A stretch of 64,000 nucleotides of DNA, taken from Jaltomata sinuosa. Its lineage: Eukaryota > Streptophyta > Magnoliopsida > Solanales > Solanaceae. Shown piece by piece: positions 1 to 12,979 of the stretch. Location: positions 248,001-312,000 of the forward strand of contig QJPP01001633.1 in the NCBI GenBank assembly GCA_003996215.1, in the 5' to 3' direction. The position numbers were made by a program, and so were the translations under genes. Under the pieces are notes generated by a model, which did not search any database, was not told the origin of the DNA, and saw only the letters and a list, made by a program, of their open reading frames with translations. How positions within the stretch are numbered: the first letter of the stretch is position 1; each line of letters starts with the position of its first letter.

Positions 1-245
1 TTGTTTGTCGTACCCGAAGTCCAATGACATCCTTCACCCTGTTGAGATACCAATTGGAATTGAGAGATACCAATTGGACTCAACCCATACAAGCAAGTAA
101 AGAAACCGCACGAAAAGGAATGAAAGAAGAGAAGTGTTTCCTAGAATGCTTCATAGCTTCCCTAGGATTAGATGTGGACGTCAACACACCAATCCCCGGG
201 ACTCTATTCGACACTTTGCTTTTGTACTGGGAGACCAGTAACCTA
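1..245 (-). other. Leader of element A, left copy (truncated by window edge)
   Basis: This piece is nearly identical to 5633-5876 and is the untranslated leader next to the primer site, read on the minus strand. It holds two copies of the palindrome CCAATTGG (50-57 and 70-77), each inside a GATACCAATTGG word. The open frames here do not match gag and I do not treat them as genes. Confidence 0.6.
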
Positions 246-258
246 GGCTCTGATACCA
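246..258 (-). other. Primer binding site, tRNA-Met(i) type, left copy of A
   Basis: GGCTCTGATACCA on the + strand is TGGTATCAGAGCC on the minus strand, the usual primer site for initiator tRNA-Met. Two bases separate it from the LTR that starts at 261. Confidence 0.9.
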
Positions 259-812
259 TTTGTCACGACCCAACTACAGGGCCGTGCAGACACCTACGCT
301 AATCCACTTAGATAGGAGAACCCTTACCACCCGAACCAACAGGTAAATACGGAAAAAGAAATAAATCATAAAATAAAACCCTTTTTAATACATGGAACTT
401 CCTTTACAAAATTTTCAAAAAATAAATGACTTAAAGAACTTGTGGAAAAATATTTCCAATATGAGACAACCCTCCCTAGAACCTAGTCTAAGCCGGTACA
501 AGAGCTACTACAAGGTGATACAAAAATAAAGAAGACTCAACTTCCACCATAGAATCAAAAGTAGGAGTTGTTGGAAGATCACCGCAATCCTAAACCTGTG
601 AAACATTATCAACCCTGCAACCAGACTATACCCAAAAAGGTATAGCAAGAGTAGAATCAGTACAAACACACGTACTAGTAGGCATCATCGGTCGACCCAA
701 ATCCACTCCTACCATCATATAAGAAATCAAGGTAAATACATAAGTCAAGTACTTCCGCCCGTCAATATCCACCATTATCGAAACCCACTTCGGGACTAAC
801 CTTCCTATCCCT

Positions 813-1023
813 TAGACTTCCAAAGTCACCTTGACACCTAGACTTCCTAAGTTACATTAACCCTTAGACTTCCCAAGTCACATTTATCACCTAGACCTTT
901 CAAGTCACACTTACCATTAGATTTCCCAAGTCACATTTATCACCTAGACTTCCCAAGTCACACTTTCCATTAGACTTCCCAAGTCACATTTATCACCTAG
1001 ACTTCCCAAGTCACACTTACCAT
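813..1023. repeat. 26/27-bp minisatellite, about 8 units
   Basis: Units of the form TAGACTTCCCAAGTCACATT plus a short tail alternate between a 27-bp type ending TTATCACC and a 26-bp type ending TTACCAT or TTTCCAT. This makes a dimeric unit of about 53 bp. The sister copy is at 6443-6653. Confidence 0.9.
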
Positions 1024-1757
1024 TGCTAACATCTATGCCCATACCCGTACTGCCATTTTCTTACCCAAGTCAACCGCTATTACTCAACAACCCGGAGTAA
1101 ACCCCACTACTTGGTGACGTAGACCACACCCATCATACCATCACCTACTAGTACAAAACTGCCCTTAATGACCCCCAGGGACATACTCAACAAGTAACAA
1201 CAACCAACATCATAACCAGACGATAAGTCTCATCCTTAGCTTATCAACCGCACGTAATAAGTCTAACCGACCTAGATAATTCTTAGTGACAACAACATAT
1301 AACCTTTTTACATATCCCATTCCAAATAAGGGTCCCTAGGCCATCATCTACGCCAATAACATGCGACCCCGGTTCACAGAAGAACCACCTTGTTACTCAA
1401 GCACACTAACCCGACCCTTCAAGGACCAACTATGCACCAAATAATAATAAATCCTGGCCATCTCAGGAACCCAACATGTAAAGAACAAATAGTACACCCA
1501 CACTGAGTAAAGCAGTACAACATATAGTAAACTTGACATTTACCATTTTTATATAGACTAGACCTACCCTAGGATCCCCTCTAAACAACACCTAAGTGTT
1601 AACATGCAACCCGGTCAACACCAAGACCAAAATCACGAATCAATACAATGATAACCCGGCCTCTCAAGGACCATATGCACAATCAGAATTCATAAACACA
1701 AGCCAGTCCACTCAGGGAACCATTATTAAAAATACAGCAATACAATAAAGTAAACCC

Positions 1758-1823
1758 GTACCAAGCTTGATACCCGAGCCAACCAAATAGTAACTTGCAC
1801 CAGGCGTGGTACCCGAGCCAACC
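1758..1823. repeat. 39-bp minisatellite, 2 units
   Basis: Two units carry the near-palindrome GTACCAGGCGTGGTACC followed by CGAGCCAACC. The same unit recurs in every Tekay-like LTR of the A/F/H type with a different copy number: three at 7386, four at 47969. Confidence 0.8.
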
Positions 1824-2879
1824 GAATGTGACACAGAAATCCAACAGTCAACAATAATGAACAATAACACACTTGTAAACCAACAAGCAATAACAACTAG
1901 TTCATTTCACAAGACTAACAACTGGACCATTAGACATTCATAAATCATTCCTTATATACAACACCAAGAGATAATACATGTACACCTATCACATATTAAG
2001 GACCCATAACCATCACCTAAGTGTTCAACTTGTCATCCCGGTCTATACTAAGACCAATCACACACTTAAGTTCAACTACCCGGCCTCTCACAGGGCAAAA
2101 TGCATTTATCCTAATTTCAATTATTAACCCAGTCCACTCATGGGACCATCAACAAATATGACCAATAATGTAGGATTAGACCCGCCTAAAGACTAATACG
2201 CGACTCATCATATTAAATGCGTATAATCATTTTCATCTAATTCGGACTCCTCCCCTGAAAAGTAAGTGTGTTCTACGGATTTCACCCCCTGACAATACGG
2301 ACTCCGGACCCTGCCTGTTCCTCTCATTTACCTTATTTAAATATTCCTGGGAACCCACTACAACTTAGTAATTCCCTTATCCTACAAACATTTCGGTTCT
2401 CCAAACCTACCCAACCTTTTAATTTTATGGAGTCTAGCATCCCACACAATCTAACAAGTAAAAGAATTACACTCGAATGAATATGTTTCCCCGACCCTAT
2501 CATTCCCTATTCAATCAATAGCCAGACCAATACAATAATACTCCAGACTCCGTGCCTGAAGGCCTATAACATGAATTCTCTCGTCAATCTACACAATTGT
2601 ATGAAATGAAAATAGGTCAAAGTCTACTCAACGAAAAACCTATCCTACCTGGATGCCGAGCAGCTTTTCCATGCCCTTTATGGATCCATGAAGGCGTTCC
2701 CTATTTATTTTACAGGCCTGAATCCATGGTTTTGCGTCCCTTTAGCCGGAATCCCTCCTCCCCATGGCTTCCAAGCTTTGGAGCAGCCTAGGAGGGTTTT
2801 TGGAGCAACCCTCGTCTATTTTTGACAAAAGAAGGGAGAATGAGATTATAAGACCCATTTCTGGGTTTTCTGGTTTTGT

Positions 2880-2955
2880 CATTCCGCTATAGCGGACGGC
2901 CAACCTCTACGGTGGTTCCGCTATAGCGACCTAAATCCCGCTACAACGGATCAAA
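2880..2955 (-). promoter_or_regulatory. Cluster of CGCTATAGCG palindromic words in LTR A, left copy
   Basis: CCGCTATAGCGG, TACGGTGG, CCGCTATAGCG and CCGCTACAACGG occur within 80 bp. The cluster lies about 360-435 bp from the LTR start on the minus strand, which is the U3 promoter side. A regulatory role is inferred from position and repetition only. Confidence 0.4.
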
Positions 2956-3315
2956 TTTTTCAGCACGAACAATCTTCAGTAAAACAGTCATAACGTTTTA
3001 CTCGGGAAGAGGATTGACGAACGGTTGGTGGCATTGGAAAGAGGACTAAGATATATTTTATATGGTGGGTATTGGGACCCCTAACTCTTTATATTCTAGG
3101 AGGAATTCTCGTTTGAATTTGTCCCTAGTTTGAACTTAGCCCGAAACTAAATCGGTAAGGAAGCTTTCAACTTAACTTTGTGCTAGGAGTATTGTAAGAC
3201 AGTACATACCAAATGTACTCTCATACTAAAGAATTAATCCTAACTCATATTATGAATTTAGGGGCACCTGCCTTGATCGTAGATATTTTCAGTAACGACG
3301 GAACAGGTCGTTACA

Positions 3316-5876
3316 ATAGATAACAATTTACCCATCGTTCATCCCCGAACGATCTCTAAGGCAGAAGGAAAAGAATGAACCATCCCTTAGAACCTTAATA
3401 CTCTACCATGAAAGTGTAGAATAGCCTTACACAAACCACCAAGCTCTCAAATCCCCTGGGTGTACCCAAGCTCAATCAAAATTTAATTCGATTCTGCTCT
3501 ATCAAGGAATTTCTTCCTTCGAGCTGTACGAGACCAGTTAATTTACTCCTCTTCGAGTGCCCAAGAAATCTGGGGCCTCGTTGAAACATCAGAGCGAAAA
3601 ATTTCAAACATAACAGACCAAAACTTAATTCCCATGCTATGGTGCTGACTGTTGTTGACTTCCACTATAGCGGTACTTTCTCCGCTATAGCAGAGGTCGC
3701 AATAGCGATGTGCCAACCACTATGGCGGTTGACACGGGACAAAAAGTCTTAAAGTTTTCCAAAAGTGCTTATTTTACAACACACTTAATTTCATGATATT
3801 TCAGAACAACCCCTTCACGTCAACCCACATACCGAGACTTCTACCTATCCGAATTTGATTCCGAAAAGTCCCCCGGACTCCTTAAGGTTTTGGCTAATGG
3901 AAAAACTAGCTCTACCAAAGATATAACACCCAATCCGCACCCGAATTTCTAAAAACCTTACCTTGCTCAGATTTCATCCGAGACTAGCCTAACTCGATAT
4001 TTCTAATTCCTCAATCGGAAGTTTTCTAACCCTAACTCCATCCCGAAAGATTCCTTCAGGTACTAAGCCCCTCACATATCATAGTATCATCTTACCCTTT
4101 CAACACTATGCCCTGAGACACCACGTATCTCTAACCCACGCAATAGCAAAAATTTCATTGGAACTCATCCTAGCTTGAGGTTTTTATCAACTCTCGTCTT
4201 AGGGAAATTTCTACCCGAGCACTTACACCCTAACCAATGCTATGGAGAGCACACCCTCACCACTCAATGAGCAGTAATACTAGTATTATCATACCCGACC
4301 AGAGGGATAACGATGTTCAAGACTCCATTAAATAACCCCACTCCCTCAACTGACCCTACCACTAAGGATCATCCATAATAAACTAGCCAAATCACCCTCA
4401 TGACATAAGACTATGAGCAATGTCCAACACTACTCAGTCAATTACGGGTTATTTTGCCAAATTTTACATAGGTGACTATTCCCACCAGTGGTAAATCAAA
4501 ATCTCACCAATATTCGAGGTTATCGTATCTACCCTTTCCTCTTATTACGCATGGATGCTAAATAATTCCTGCAATAGCTCGCAGCTCAAATAGTGATTTA
4601 AAATGGCCTGGGAATGAAAGACTGAACAGGGGAAAAATAGGACAGGGATTATGCCCTGCCTATCCCTCTATAGCGTCTTGCACACTGCTATGGAAACCCC
4701 CAAAAGTAGTAGCCTAGAAAATTTACCATTCTATGAAAAATTCTCTCATTTCCCTTCCCTGTTAGCATTGTTTAATCCCATTAATACCGACATGGTCTTA
4801 AACAATCCTCCAGACCATTCCTGGCACTACACAGACTGAAACTTAGCATCAATTATCACAAATCAACAAGAGGATTATGCAAGCAATTTTTCTTAACAAC
4901 ACACTTCCGCTTTCAAGCACAAAAACCCCCCTAGTTCCCTTGGTTCTCAACCAAGTCCCGACTTTCCTGAAATCGGATCTTCCCTACAGTCCACAATCCT
5001 TTTTTGTTCCCTTACCATCTATATAAATGGTAAGCCTATACCCGAATGTAATGCAAACAATTCCAATTAAGGCTTATCGCAATTTATCATTTAAAACAAT
5101 CACAACTTTCAAGCTGGGAATAAATTTTCCTTAAGTTACAATCATCAGTTACCATAAAATTTTCCTTGCCGCATTTTCTGCCATCAAGAAATGATAGCCC
5201 TTTCCCCCCATAGTTCCTACCCAATCCCGACTGTCTTGAAACTGAAGTTTTCTTCCAATCTTAAGTCTTGTCCCCTTACCATTTTTACCAATGGCAAGTC
5301 CGTTTCAAAAATGTAACACCACTTTGCTAACCAATATAAGTACACATAAAAAGTAATTACAAACCAAAGCACACCAATTCAAGTTATGACTCCTCCCAGA
5401 CCAAAACATTCACAGCAAATCAAATAATTGCACACCACACATTTGCAGTCATTCAAACAATATCAATACACATAAGCACAATCTCAAGTCTCAAGCTTAA
5501 ACAGTAAATCAAATCAGTTTCATTACTTTTTATTCACCTCATGGATGACCATTTGCCGATCCATCCATACCTTTAAATAGCCTCCCCGGCCAGATACCAA
5601 TTGGAACCTTTCCGATTCCAATCCTTCTTTCTTGTTTGTCGTACCCGGAGTCCAATGACATCCTTCCCCTTGTTGAGATACCAATTGGAATTGAGAGATA
5701 CCAATTGGACTCAACCCATACAAGCAAGTAAATAAACCGCACGAAAAGGAATGAAAGAAGAGAAGTGTTTCCTAGAATGCTTCATAGCATCCCTAGGATT
5801 AGATGTGGACGTCAACACACCAATCCGCGGGACTCTATTCGACATTTTGCTCTTGTACTGGGAGACCAGTAACCTG
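3316..5876 (-). mobile_element. Internal region of element A, lacking recognisable gag-pol
   Basis: This 2.6 kb lies between the two LTRs of A. I see no reverse transcriptase, integrase or zinc-knuckle motif on either strand. Segment 3640-4040 is a diverged copy of the LTR start of the H-type element (compare 48950-49330), including a CTATAGCG cluster at 3660-3740. Two diverged copies of a roughly 130-bp block lie at about 4925-5075 and 5205-5330, sharing the words TCCCGACT and CCCTTACCAT. The part next to the primer site (5560-5876) is the leader and has CCAATTGG at 5597-5604, 5681-5688 and 5701-5708. The element could only have moved with help from a complete relative. Confidence 0.65.
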
Positions 5877-5889
5877 GGCTCTGATACCA
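5877..5889 (-). other. Primer binding site, tRNA-Met(i) type, right copy of A
   Basis: GGCTCTGATACCA is followed by two bases and then the LTR start at 5892. It is the same site and spacing as at 246-258. Confidence 0.9.
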
Positions 5890-6442
5890 TTTGTCACAAC
5901 CCAACTACAGGGCAGTGCAGACACCTACTCTAATCCACCTAGATAGGAGAACCCTTACCACCCGAACCAACAGGTAATGCGGAAAAAGAAATAAATCATA
6001 AAATAAAACCCTTTTTAATACATGGAACTTCCTTTACAAAATTTTCAGAAAATAAATGACTTAAAGAACTTGTGGAAAAATATTTACAATATGAGACAGC
6101 CCTCCCTAGAACCTAGTCTAAGCCGGTACAAGAGCTACTACAAGGTGATACAAAAATAAAGAAGACTCAACTTCCACCGTAGAAGCAAAAGTAGGAGTTG
6201 TTGGAAGATCACCGCAATCCTAAACCTATGAAACATTACCAACCCTGCAACCAGACTATACCCAAAAACATATAGCAAGAGTAGAAACAGTACAAACACA
6301 TGTACTGGTAGGCATCATCGGTCGACCCAAATCCACTCCTACCATCATATAAGAAATCAAGGTAAATACATAAGTCAAGTACTTCCACCCATCAATATCC
6401 ACCATTATCGAAACCCACTTCGGGACTAACCTTCCTATCCCT

Positions 6443-6653
6443 TATACTTCCAAAGTCACCTTGATACCTAGACTTCCCAAGTCACATTAACCCTTAGACT
6501 TCCCAAGTCACATTTATCACCTAGACCTTTTAAGTCACACTTACCATTAGACTTCCCAAGTCACATTTATCACCTAGACTTCCCAAGTCACACTTTCCAT
6601 TAGACTTCCCAAGTAACATTTATTAACTAGACTTCCCAAGTCACACTTACCAT
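6443..6653. repeat. 26/27-bp minisatellite, right copy
   Basis: This is the same eight-unit array as 813-1023, with a few substitutions in individual units. Confidence 0.9.
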
Positions 6654-7385
6654 TGCCAACATCTATGCCCATACCCGGACTACCATTTTCTTACCAAGTC
6701 AACCGCTATGACTCAACAACCCGAAGTAAACCCCACTACTTGGTGACGTAGACCACACCCATCATACCATCACCTACTAGTACAAAACTTCCCCTAATGA
6801 CCCCTAGGTCCATACTCAACAAGTAACAATAACCAACATCATAACCAGACGATAAGTCTCATCCTTAGCTTATCAACCGCACGTAATAAGTCTAACAGAC
6901 CTAGACAATTCTTAGTGACAACAACATATAACCTTTTTACATAACCCGAACCAAATAAGGATCCCTAGGCCATCATCTACGCCAATAACATGCGACCCCG
7001 GTTCACAGAAGAACCACCTTGTCACTCAAGCACACTAACCCGACCCTTCAAGGACCAACTATGCACCAAATAATAATAAATCCTGGCCCTCTCAGGAACC
7101 TAATGTGCAAAGAACAAATAGTACACCCGCACTGAGTAAAGCAGTACAACATATAGTAAATTTTATATTTACCATTTTTATATAGCCCAGACCCACCCTA
7201 GGATCCCCTCTAAACAACACCTAAGTAGTAACATGCAACCCGGTCTACACCAAGACCAACTCACGAATCAATACAATGATAATCCAGCCTCTCAAGGACC
7301 ATATGCACTATCAGAATTCATAAACACAATCCAGTCCACTCAGGGAACCATTAATAAAAATGCAACAATATAATAAAGTAAACCT

Positions 7386-7490
7386 GTACCAGGCGTGATA
7401 CCCGAGCCAACCAAATAGTAACTTGCACCAGGCGTGGTACCCGAGCCAACCTAATAGTAACTTGCACCAGGAGTGGTACCCGAGCCAACC
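7386..7490. repeat. 39-bp minisatellite, 3 units
   Basis: Units start at 7386, 7425 and 7464, exactly 39 bp apart, each with a GTACCAGGCGTGGTACC-like core. The left LTR copy has only two units, so the number changed after the LTRs separated. Confidence 0.85.
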
Positions 7491-8984
7491 GAATGTCACA
7501 CAGAAATCCAACAGTCAACAATAATGAACAACAACACACTTGTAAACCAACAAGCAACAACAACTAGTTCATTTCACAAGACTAACAACCGGACCATTAG
7601 ACATTCATAAATCATTCCTTATATACAACACCAAGAGATAATACATGTACACCTATCACATATTAGGGACTCATAACCATCACCTAAGTGTTCAACTTGT
7701 CATCCCGGTCTATACTAAGACCAATCCCACACTTAAGTTCAACTACCCAGCCTCTCACAGGTCAAAATGCAATTATTTCAGTTTCAATTATTAACCCAGT
7801 CCACTCATGGGACCATCAACAAATATGAACAATAATATAGGATTAGACCCGCCTAAAGACTAATACCCGGCTCATCATATTAAACACGTATAATCATTTT
7901 CATCTAATTCGGACTCCTCCCCTGAAAAGTAAGTGTGTTCTAGGGATTTCACCCCTGACAATACAGACTCCGGACCCTGCCTGTTAATCTCATTTACCTT
8001 ATTTAAATATTCCTGGGAACCCACTACAACTTAGTAATTCCCTTATCCTACAAACATTTCGGTTCCCCAAACCTGCCCAACCTTTTAATTTCATGGACTC
8101 TAGCATCCCACACAATCTAACAAGTAAAAGAATTACACCCGAATGAATATGTTGCCCCGACCCTATCATTCCCTATTCAATCAATAGCCAGACCAATACA
8201 ATAATACTCCAGACTCCGTGCCTGAAGACCTATAACATGAATTCTCCCGTCAATCTACACAATAGTATGAAATGAAAATAGGTCAAAGTCTACTCAACGA
8301 AAAACCTAGCCTACCTGGATGCCGAGCAGCTGTTCCATGCCCTTTATGGCTCCATGAAGGCGTTCCCTGTTTATTTTACAGTCTTGAATCCATGTTTTCG
8401 CATCCCTTTAGCCGAAATCCCTCCTCCCCATGGCTCCCAAGCTTTGGAGCAGCCTAGGAGTGGTTTTGGAGCAACCCTCGTCTATTTTTGACTAAATAAG
8501 GGAGAATGAGATTATAAAAACCATTCCTGGGTTTTCTGGTTTCGTCATTCCGCTATAGCAGACAGCCAACCGCTACGGTGGTTCTGCTATAGCGACCTAA
8601 ATCCCGCTACAGCGGATCAATTTTTTTAGCACGGACAGTCTTCAGTAAAATAGTCATAACTTTTTACTCGGGAAGTGGATTGATGAACGGTTGGTGGCAT
8701 TGGAAAGAGGACTAAGAGATATTTTATTTGGTGGGTATTGGGACCCCTAACTCTTTATATTCTAGGATAAATGCTCGTTTGAATTTTACCCTAGTTTGAA
8801 CTTAGCCCGAAACTAAATAGGTAAGGAAGCTTTCAACTTAACTTTGTGCTAGGAGTATTGTAAGACCTTAGTACATACCAAATGTACTATCATACTAAAG
8901 AATTAATCCTAACTCTTATTATGAATTTAGGGGCACCTGCCTTGATCACATATATTTTTAGTAACGATGGAACATGATGTTACA

Positions 8985-11900
8985 CATCTTCTGTGCCACA
9001 TCAACACTTAAGGGTGTAATTATTTTGCTTTAAAATAGTCTAAGGGGGTTATAAATTTTCGTGTATTGCATGATATTAGGGTTATAAGATATCAAACTTC
9101 TTCTCGTTATTAATTAATTCGTTGGTTGCTTCAAATATTAACCTACGACATAATATCTTAAAATTTGGTAGAGGAAGTTTTGCATGAACTCGAGATGCTC
9201 ATCCTTGTTGATAAATTCTTGATATAAATAATAGAGTTTACTTGGCATAATCGGTAGCGCTTATTGGAATAACTCATTTAGTTGTGGAATCATCATATGT
9301 GTCACGCTTCAAACTTGAGGGGCGCAACTGGCACATGATACCAAAATATGGTCCGAAACTGATCTTGCTTAACCATTCACAATCGCGCATAGCAGCCACA
9401 TACAATCAAAAAAATAAACAAGTATATCTCGACTTAAAAATCAGTTCTCATCCGACATGGCCCCGGTTAACAACTCTACAAGGAAAATAGCTACTCTGAA
9501 TAATTAATATAAAATAATAAGTAGTTAGCACATAAGTCCTGTTCGGACCGTCGAGGCCGCCATGATATCTAAAAAAGCATAAATGCCATGCAAGCCATCG
9601 AGGCCACCAAAATTTCTATATAGAATATGAAAACAGGTATATACAATGTAACTAGGCCAACCAACCACTAAACTTCCAACAACAATAACAAGGCTCAACT
9701 GGTTTACAAGCTATAGCTAATCAACATACAAGGCCAAAATGGCCACCATCGTAGTATACAATCCAACCGACTAGATTGCAAGCCTCTATGAATACCATAA
9801 TTGGTGGGACAAGGTCCCAACCTACCCAAAAGCTATTAACAGCAAATAGGCAAACCTTTGAAATTTTGGCGACCCTCGGAAAGAAAGGAGTAAACCAACC
9901 CGCTAAAAGCTCGACTCTGCTACCCGACAGGTCTATTTGGTCATCGCTCAGATCCTGCAGTCAAGAATGCACCGTCCTCAAGCAATGAGGCGTCAGAATA
10001 AAATAATGTATCGAACATGTAAGGTAAATTGAAAACTGGTTTGCTCACCCGTCTCTTTTCTACTTTGATTTTTTTTAATTATGCTGCTTCTTCGTCTCTA
10101 TTACACCACCTTTGCAATACTCCATTGATGGGTTGCAAATGATGAAGATTCTTGGTCTTCACTAGATAACAATACAAACTAAAAGTAAGATTTGAAGGTT
10201 GATGAATTTTCACCGATCCAAAACATATATAGAATGACTTGAAAAAAATGAGAAAATTTTTTATTGAATTTTCTTTGTCTGTGAGAAGGTTGATCAATGA
10301 TGTTGATAATTTTGAACTAATTTGAGGTTGATAAAATTATTTTTTTTTGATGGAGACCCAAATCATACACCTCATAAGTTTTGTTTAGCTTACTTTTTAA
10401 AATTCTTAAAATTGATCAATTTTTTTTATTTTACAGTGTTGGTGGTGGTTCAGTAATTATGGTGGAGGAGATGTACAGGTGGGTTGGGTGTTGAGTGATG
10501 AGAAAAAGAGGAGAAAAAGAAAAAGAATAGAAAAAGTAAAGAGAAGAAAATAAAAGACAAAAGTAAAAAAATTATATTTGACTAAAAGTTAAAAGTTTTC
10601 CAAAATATATTTTTTTATCAATTTTTTGACTCTCACATTTCTCTGGGAGAGTGAGCTCAGTTTTCGTGCCATATTAGCACTTAAGAGTGTAATTATTTTG
10701 CTTTAAAATAGTCCAAGGGGGTTATAGATTTTCGTGTGTTGCATGATATTAGGGTTATAAGATATCAAACCTCTTCTTCTTTTTCATAGTTTATTATTTC
10801 ATAACGCAAAAGAAAAAAATTAGCCAAATACCCCCTAACCAATTAGCCAATTACCAACTGCACACCTATACTTAATTGGGGGTCCTATTATCCTTCTGAT
10901 TTTTTTTAAAATAGAATAAATAACACCCTAAAACTAGACAATCGCATTCCAAATATGCAATGATGCATACTAGCTGCCAGCTGTCAGGTATCTCATTTTT
11001 TATTTTTATATTTATTTTTATCTCTTTATTCTATTTTTCATTAATTAATAAATGATCGTTATTTTATTTTATTTACTTTTTTTTGTTTGGCTTTCATTCC
11101 CTTCTTTCAGCTTAATCACTGGTGAAGAGAATCAGAGCCACCACCATTGTCATTTTCCCATTACTTTCTACTGTGACCTTGCTCACCGTCTCTTTTTCTC
11201 TTTGAAAATTTCTAATTTGCTGCTTCTTTGTTGCAATACTCCATTGACGGGTTGCAAATGGTGAAGCTCTTGAATATTCACCGGACTACAATAGAAATTG
11301 AAAGTAAGATTTGAAGATTGATAAATTTTCACTGATCAAAACTTATATAGAATTGAGTTAAAGAAAAGGGAAAAAATTTGTGTTGAATTTTCTTTGTCGG
11401 TCAGGAGGTGGATCAATTGTGTTAATAACTTTGAATTTATTTTAAATTAATAAAAGTAAAAGAAAAATGAATAGATACCTAAATCATATACCCCATAACT
11501 TATGTTTAGCTTACTTACTGAAATTCTTAAAATATGATCAAATTTTTTTATTTTGTTGTGGTGGCAGTAGTTCAATGATGGTGGCGGAGGAGATATACAG
11601 GTGGGATGGGTGTTGAGTGATGAGAAAGAGAGGAGAAAAAGAAAATGAAACAGTAAAAGTAAAGAGAAGTAAATAAAAGACAAAAGTAAAAAAAATCATA
11701 TTTAACAAAAAGTCAAAAGTATTCTAAAAAATATTTTTTTATCAATTTTTTTACACTCATATGTCTCTAAGAGAGTGAGCACACTTTCTGTGCCACATCA
11801 ACACTTCGGGGTGTAATTATTTTGCTTTAAAATAGTCCAAGGGGGTTATAGGTTTTCGTGTATTGCATGATAATTGGGTTATAAGATATCAAACTTCTTC

Positions 11901-12974
11901 TCGTTATTAATTAATTGGTTGATGGTTTCAAATATTAACCTACGACATAATATCTTAGAATTTAGTAGAAGAAGTTTTGCATGAACTCGAGATGCTACCC
12001 CTTGTTTGATAAATTCTTAATAGAAATAATAGGGTTTATTTGGCATAATCGGTAGCGCTTATTGAAATAACTCATATAATTGTGGAAACATCATATGTGT
12101 CACGGTCCAAACTTGGGGGGCGCAACTGATACCTCATACCAAAATATAGGCCAAAGATGACCTTGCTGAATCATTTGCCAATGACACATAGCAGCTACAT
12201 ACAATTAAGAAAATAATTAAGTATATCTCGACTTAAAAACCAGCCCTCGTCCGACAAGGCCCTTATTAACAACTCTACAAGGAGAATAGCTACTCCCAAT
12301 AATTCATATAAAATAATAAGAAGGTAGCACATAAGTATTGCTTGGGCCATCGAGGCCGCCCTGATATCTAGGAAAGCATAAACACTATGTGAGCTATTAA
12401 GGCCACCGAGATCTCTATATAGAAAATGAAAATATATATATGCAATGTAAGCTAGGCCTACCTGCTTCTAAACTGCCAACAACAATAACAAGGCCCAACT
12501 TGCCAACAAACTACAACTAACTAACATACAAGGCCAAAATGGCAACCATCATAGCTATACAACCCAACTGACTAGACTGCAAGCCTCTATGAATAATAAT
12601 TGGTGGTACATGTCCCCAACATACCCAAAAACTATAAGCAACAAAAAGACAAACCTTTGAGACTTTGACGACTCCTGGAAGGAAAGGAGTCAACCAACCC
12701 GCTAAAAGCTCGACTATGCTACCCGACAGGTTTGTCTAGTCGTCAGTCAGATCCTGCAAATATGAATACAACACCCTCAGGCAATGAGGTGTCAGTACAA
12801 AATAATGTACCAAGCATGTAAGGAAAACTGAAAACTGAAAACTGAAACTAAAGTGTAAGGAATGAACAAGAAGGGCATGAGTAAAACAGAAGTACAATAC
12901 CTAACCTTCGTGCAATAATGTAGCATTTAAACACATAGCAAATAATAACCTGACATTGCCCCCATAATCCCGAC
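8985..12974. repeat. Old non-coding repeats with internal duplication
   Basis: No supportable gene. Block X (about 8990-10010) is repeated at about 11788-12810. Block Y (about 10040-10665) is repeated at about 11180-11785. A third copy of the first 120 bp of X lies at 10668-10790. Within X, the stretches starting TGTCACG at 9299 and at about 12098 have the look of decayed minus-strand LTR starts, and each later contains a GTCAGTAC...GTAAGG passage typical of such LTRs. A short AT-rich stretch lies at 10995-11060. The families are not recognised. Confidence 0.45.
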
Positions 12975-12979
12975 AGGTA
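12975..12979. repeat. Target site duplication AGGTA, left
   Basis: AGGTA abuts the TGTCAC end of solo LTR B and is repeated at its other end (16257-16261). Confidence 0.85.

Larger units (their letters stand above)
261..3315 (-). repeat. LTR of element A, left copy (3055 bp)
   Basis: The ends are TGTCACGACCC and GGTCGTTACA, so on the minus strand the LTR starts TGTAACGACC and ends GTGACA. It matches 5892-8984 along its whole length, with scattered substitutions and small indels. It contains a 26/27-bp minisatellite, a 39-bp minisatellite and a cluster of CGCTATAGCG words. Short frames inside it, such as 2597-2791, recur in the right copy at 8272-8457 and are LTR sequence, not genes. Confidence 0.9.
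1..8984 (-). mobile_element. Element A: minus-strand Tekay-like LTR-internal-LTR-internal array
   Basis: Two long copies (261-3315 and 5892-8984) begin TGTCAC on the + strand and end GTTACA. Each has GGCTCTGATACCA just to its left, the reverse complement of an initiator tRNA-Met primer site. An element read on the minus strand has its primer site after its 5' LTR only, so both LTRs look like 5' LTRs. The order from right to left is LTR, primer site, 2.6 kb internal, LTR, primer site, internal running off the window. Such arrays are known products of unequal recombination between LTR elements. The internal part has no convincing gag or pol. The right flank begins CATCT at 8985; the left flank is outside the window, so no target duplication can be tested. 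Confidence 0.85.
5892..8984 (-). repeat. LTR of element A, right copy (3093 bp)
   Basis: It begins TGTCACAACCC and ends ATGATGTTACA on the + strand. It matches 261-3315 throughout, which fixes both ends. It carries the 26/27-bp minisatellite (6443-6653), three units of the 39-bp minisatellite and a CGCTATAGCG-type word cluster near 8550-8620. It is the outermost 5' LTR of the array. The sequence at 8985 changes abruptly to unrelated repeat. Confidence 0.9.

Noticed and set aside
246..258. Matches to tRNA-Met and other tRNA ends as tRNA genes
   Set aside because: Only 12-19 bases complementary to tRNA 3' ends are present, next to LTRs; they are primer binding sites.
813..1023. Possible CRISPR-like array
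   Set aside because: Units are contiguous without spacers, and this is plant DNA; it is a minisatellite.
11447..11683. Minus-strand frame starting with a hydrophobic Phe/Leu-rich segment like a signal peptide
   Set aside because: It comes from an AAAG/GAAA-rich low-complexity stretch; the related block Y at 10040-10665 does not keep the frame.
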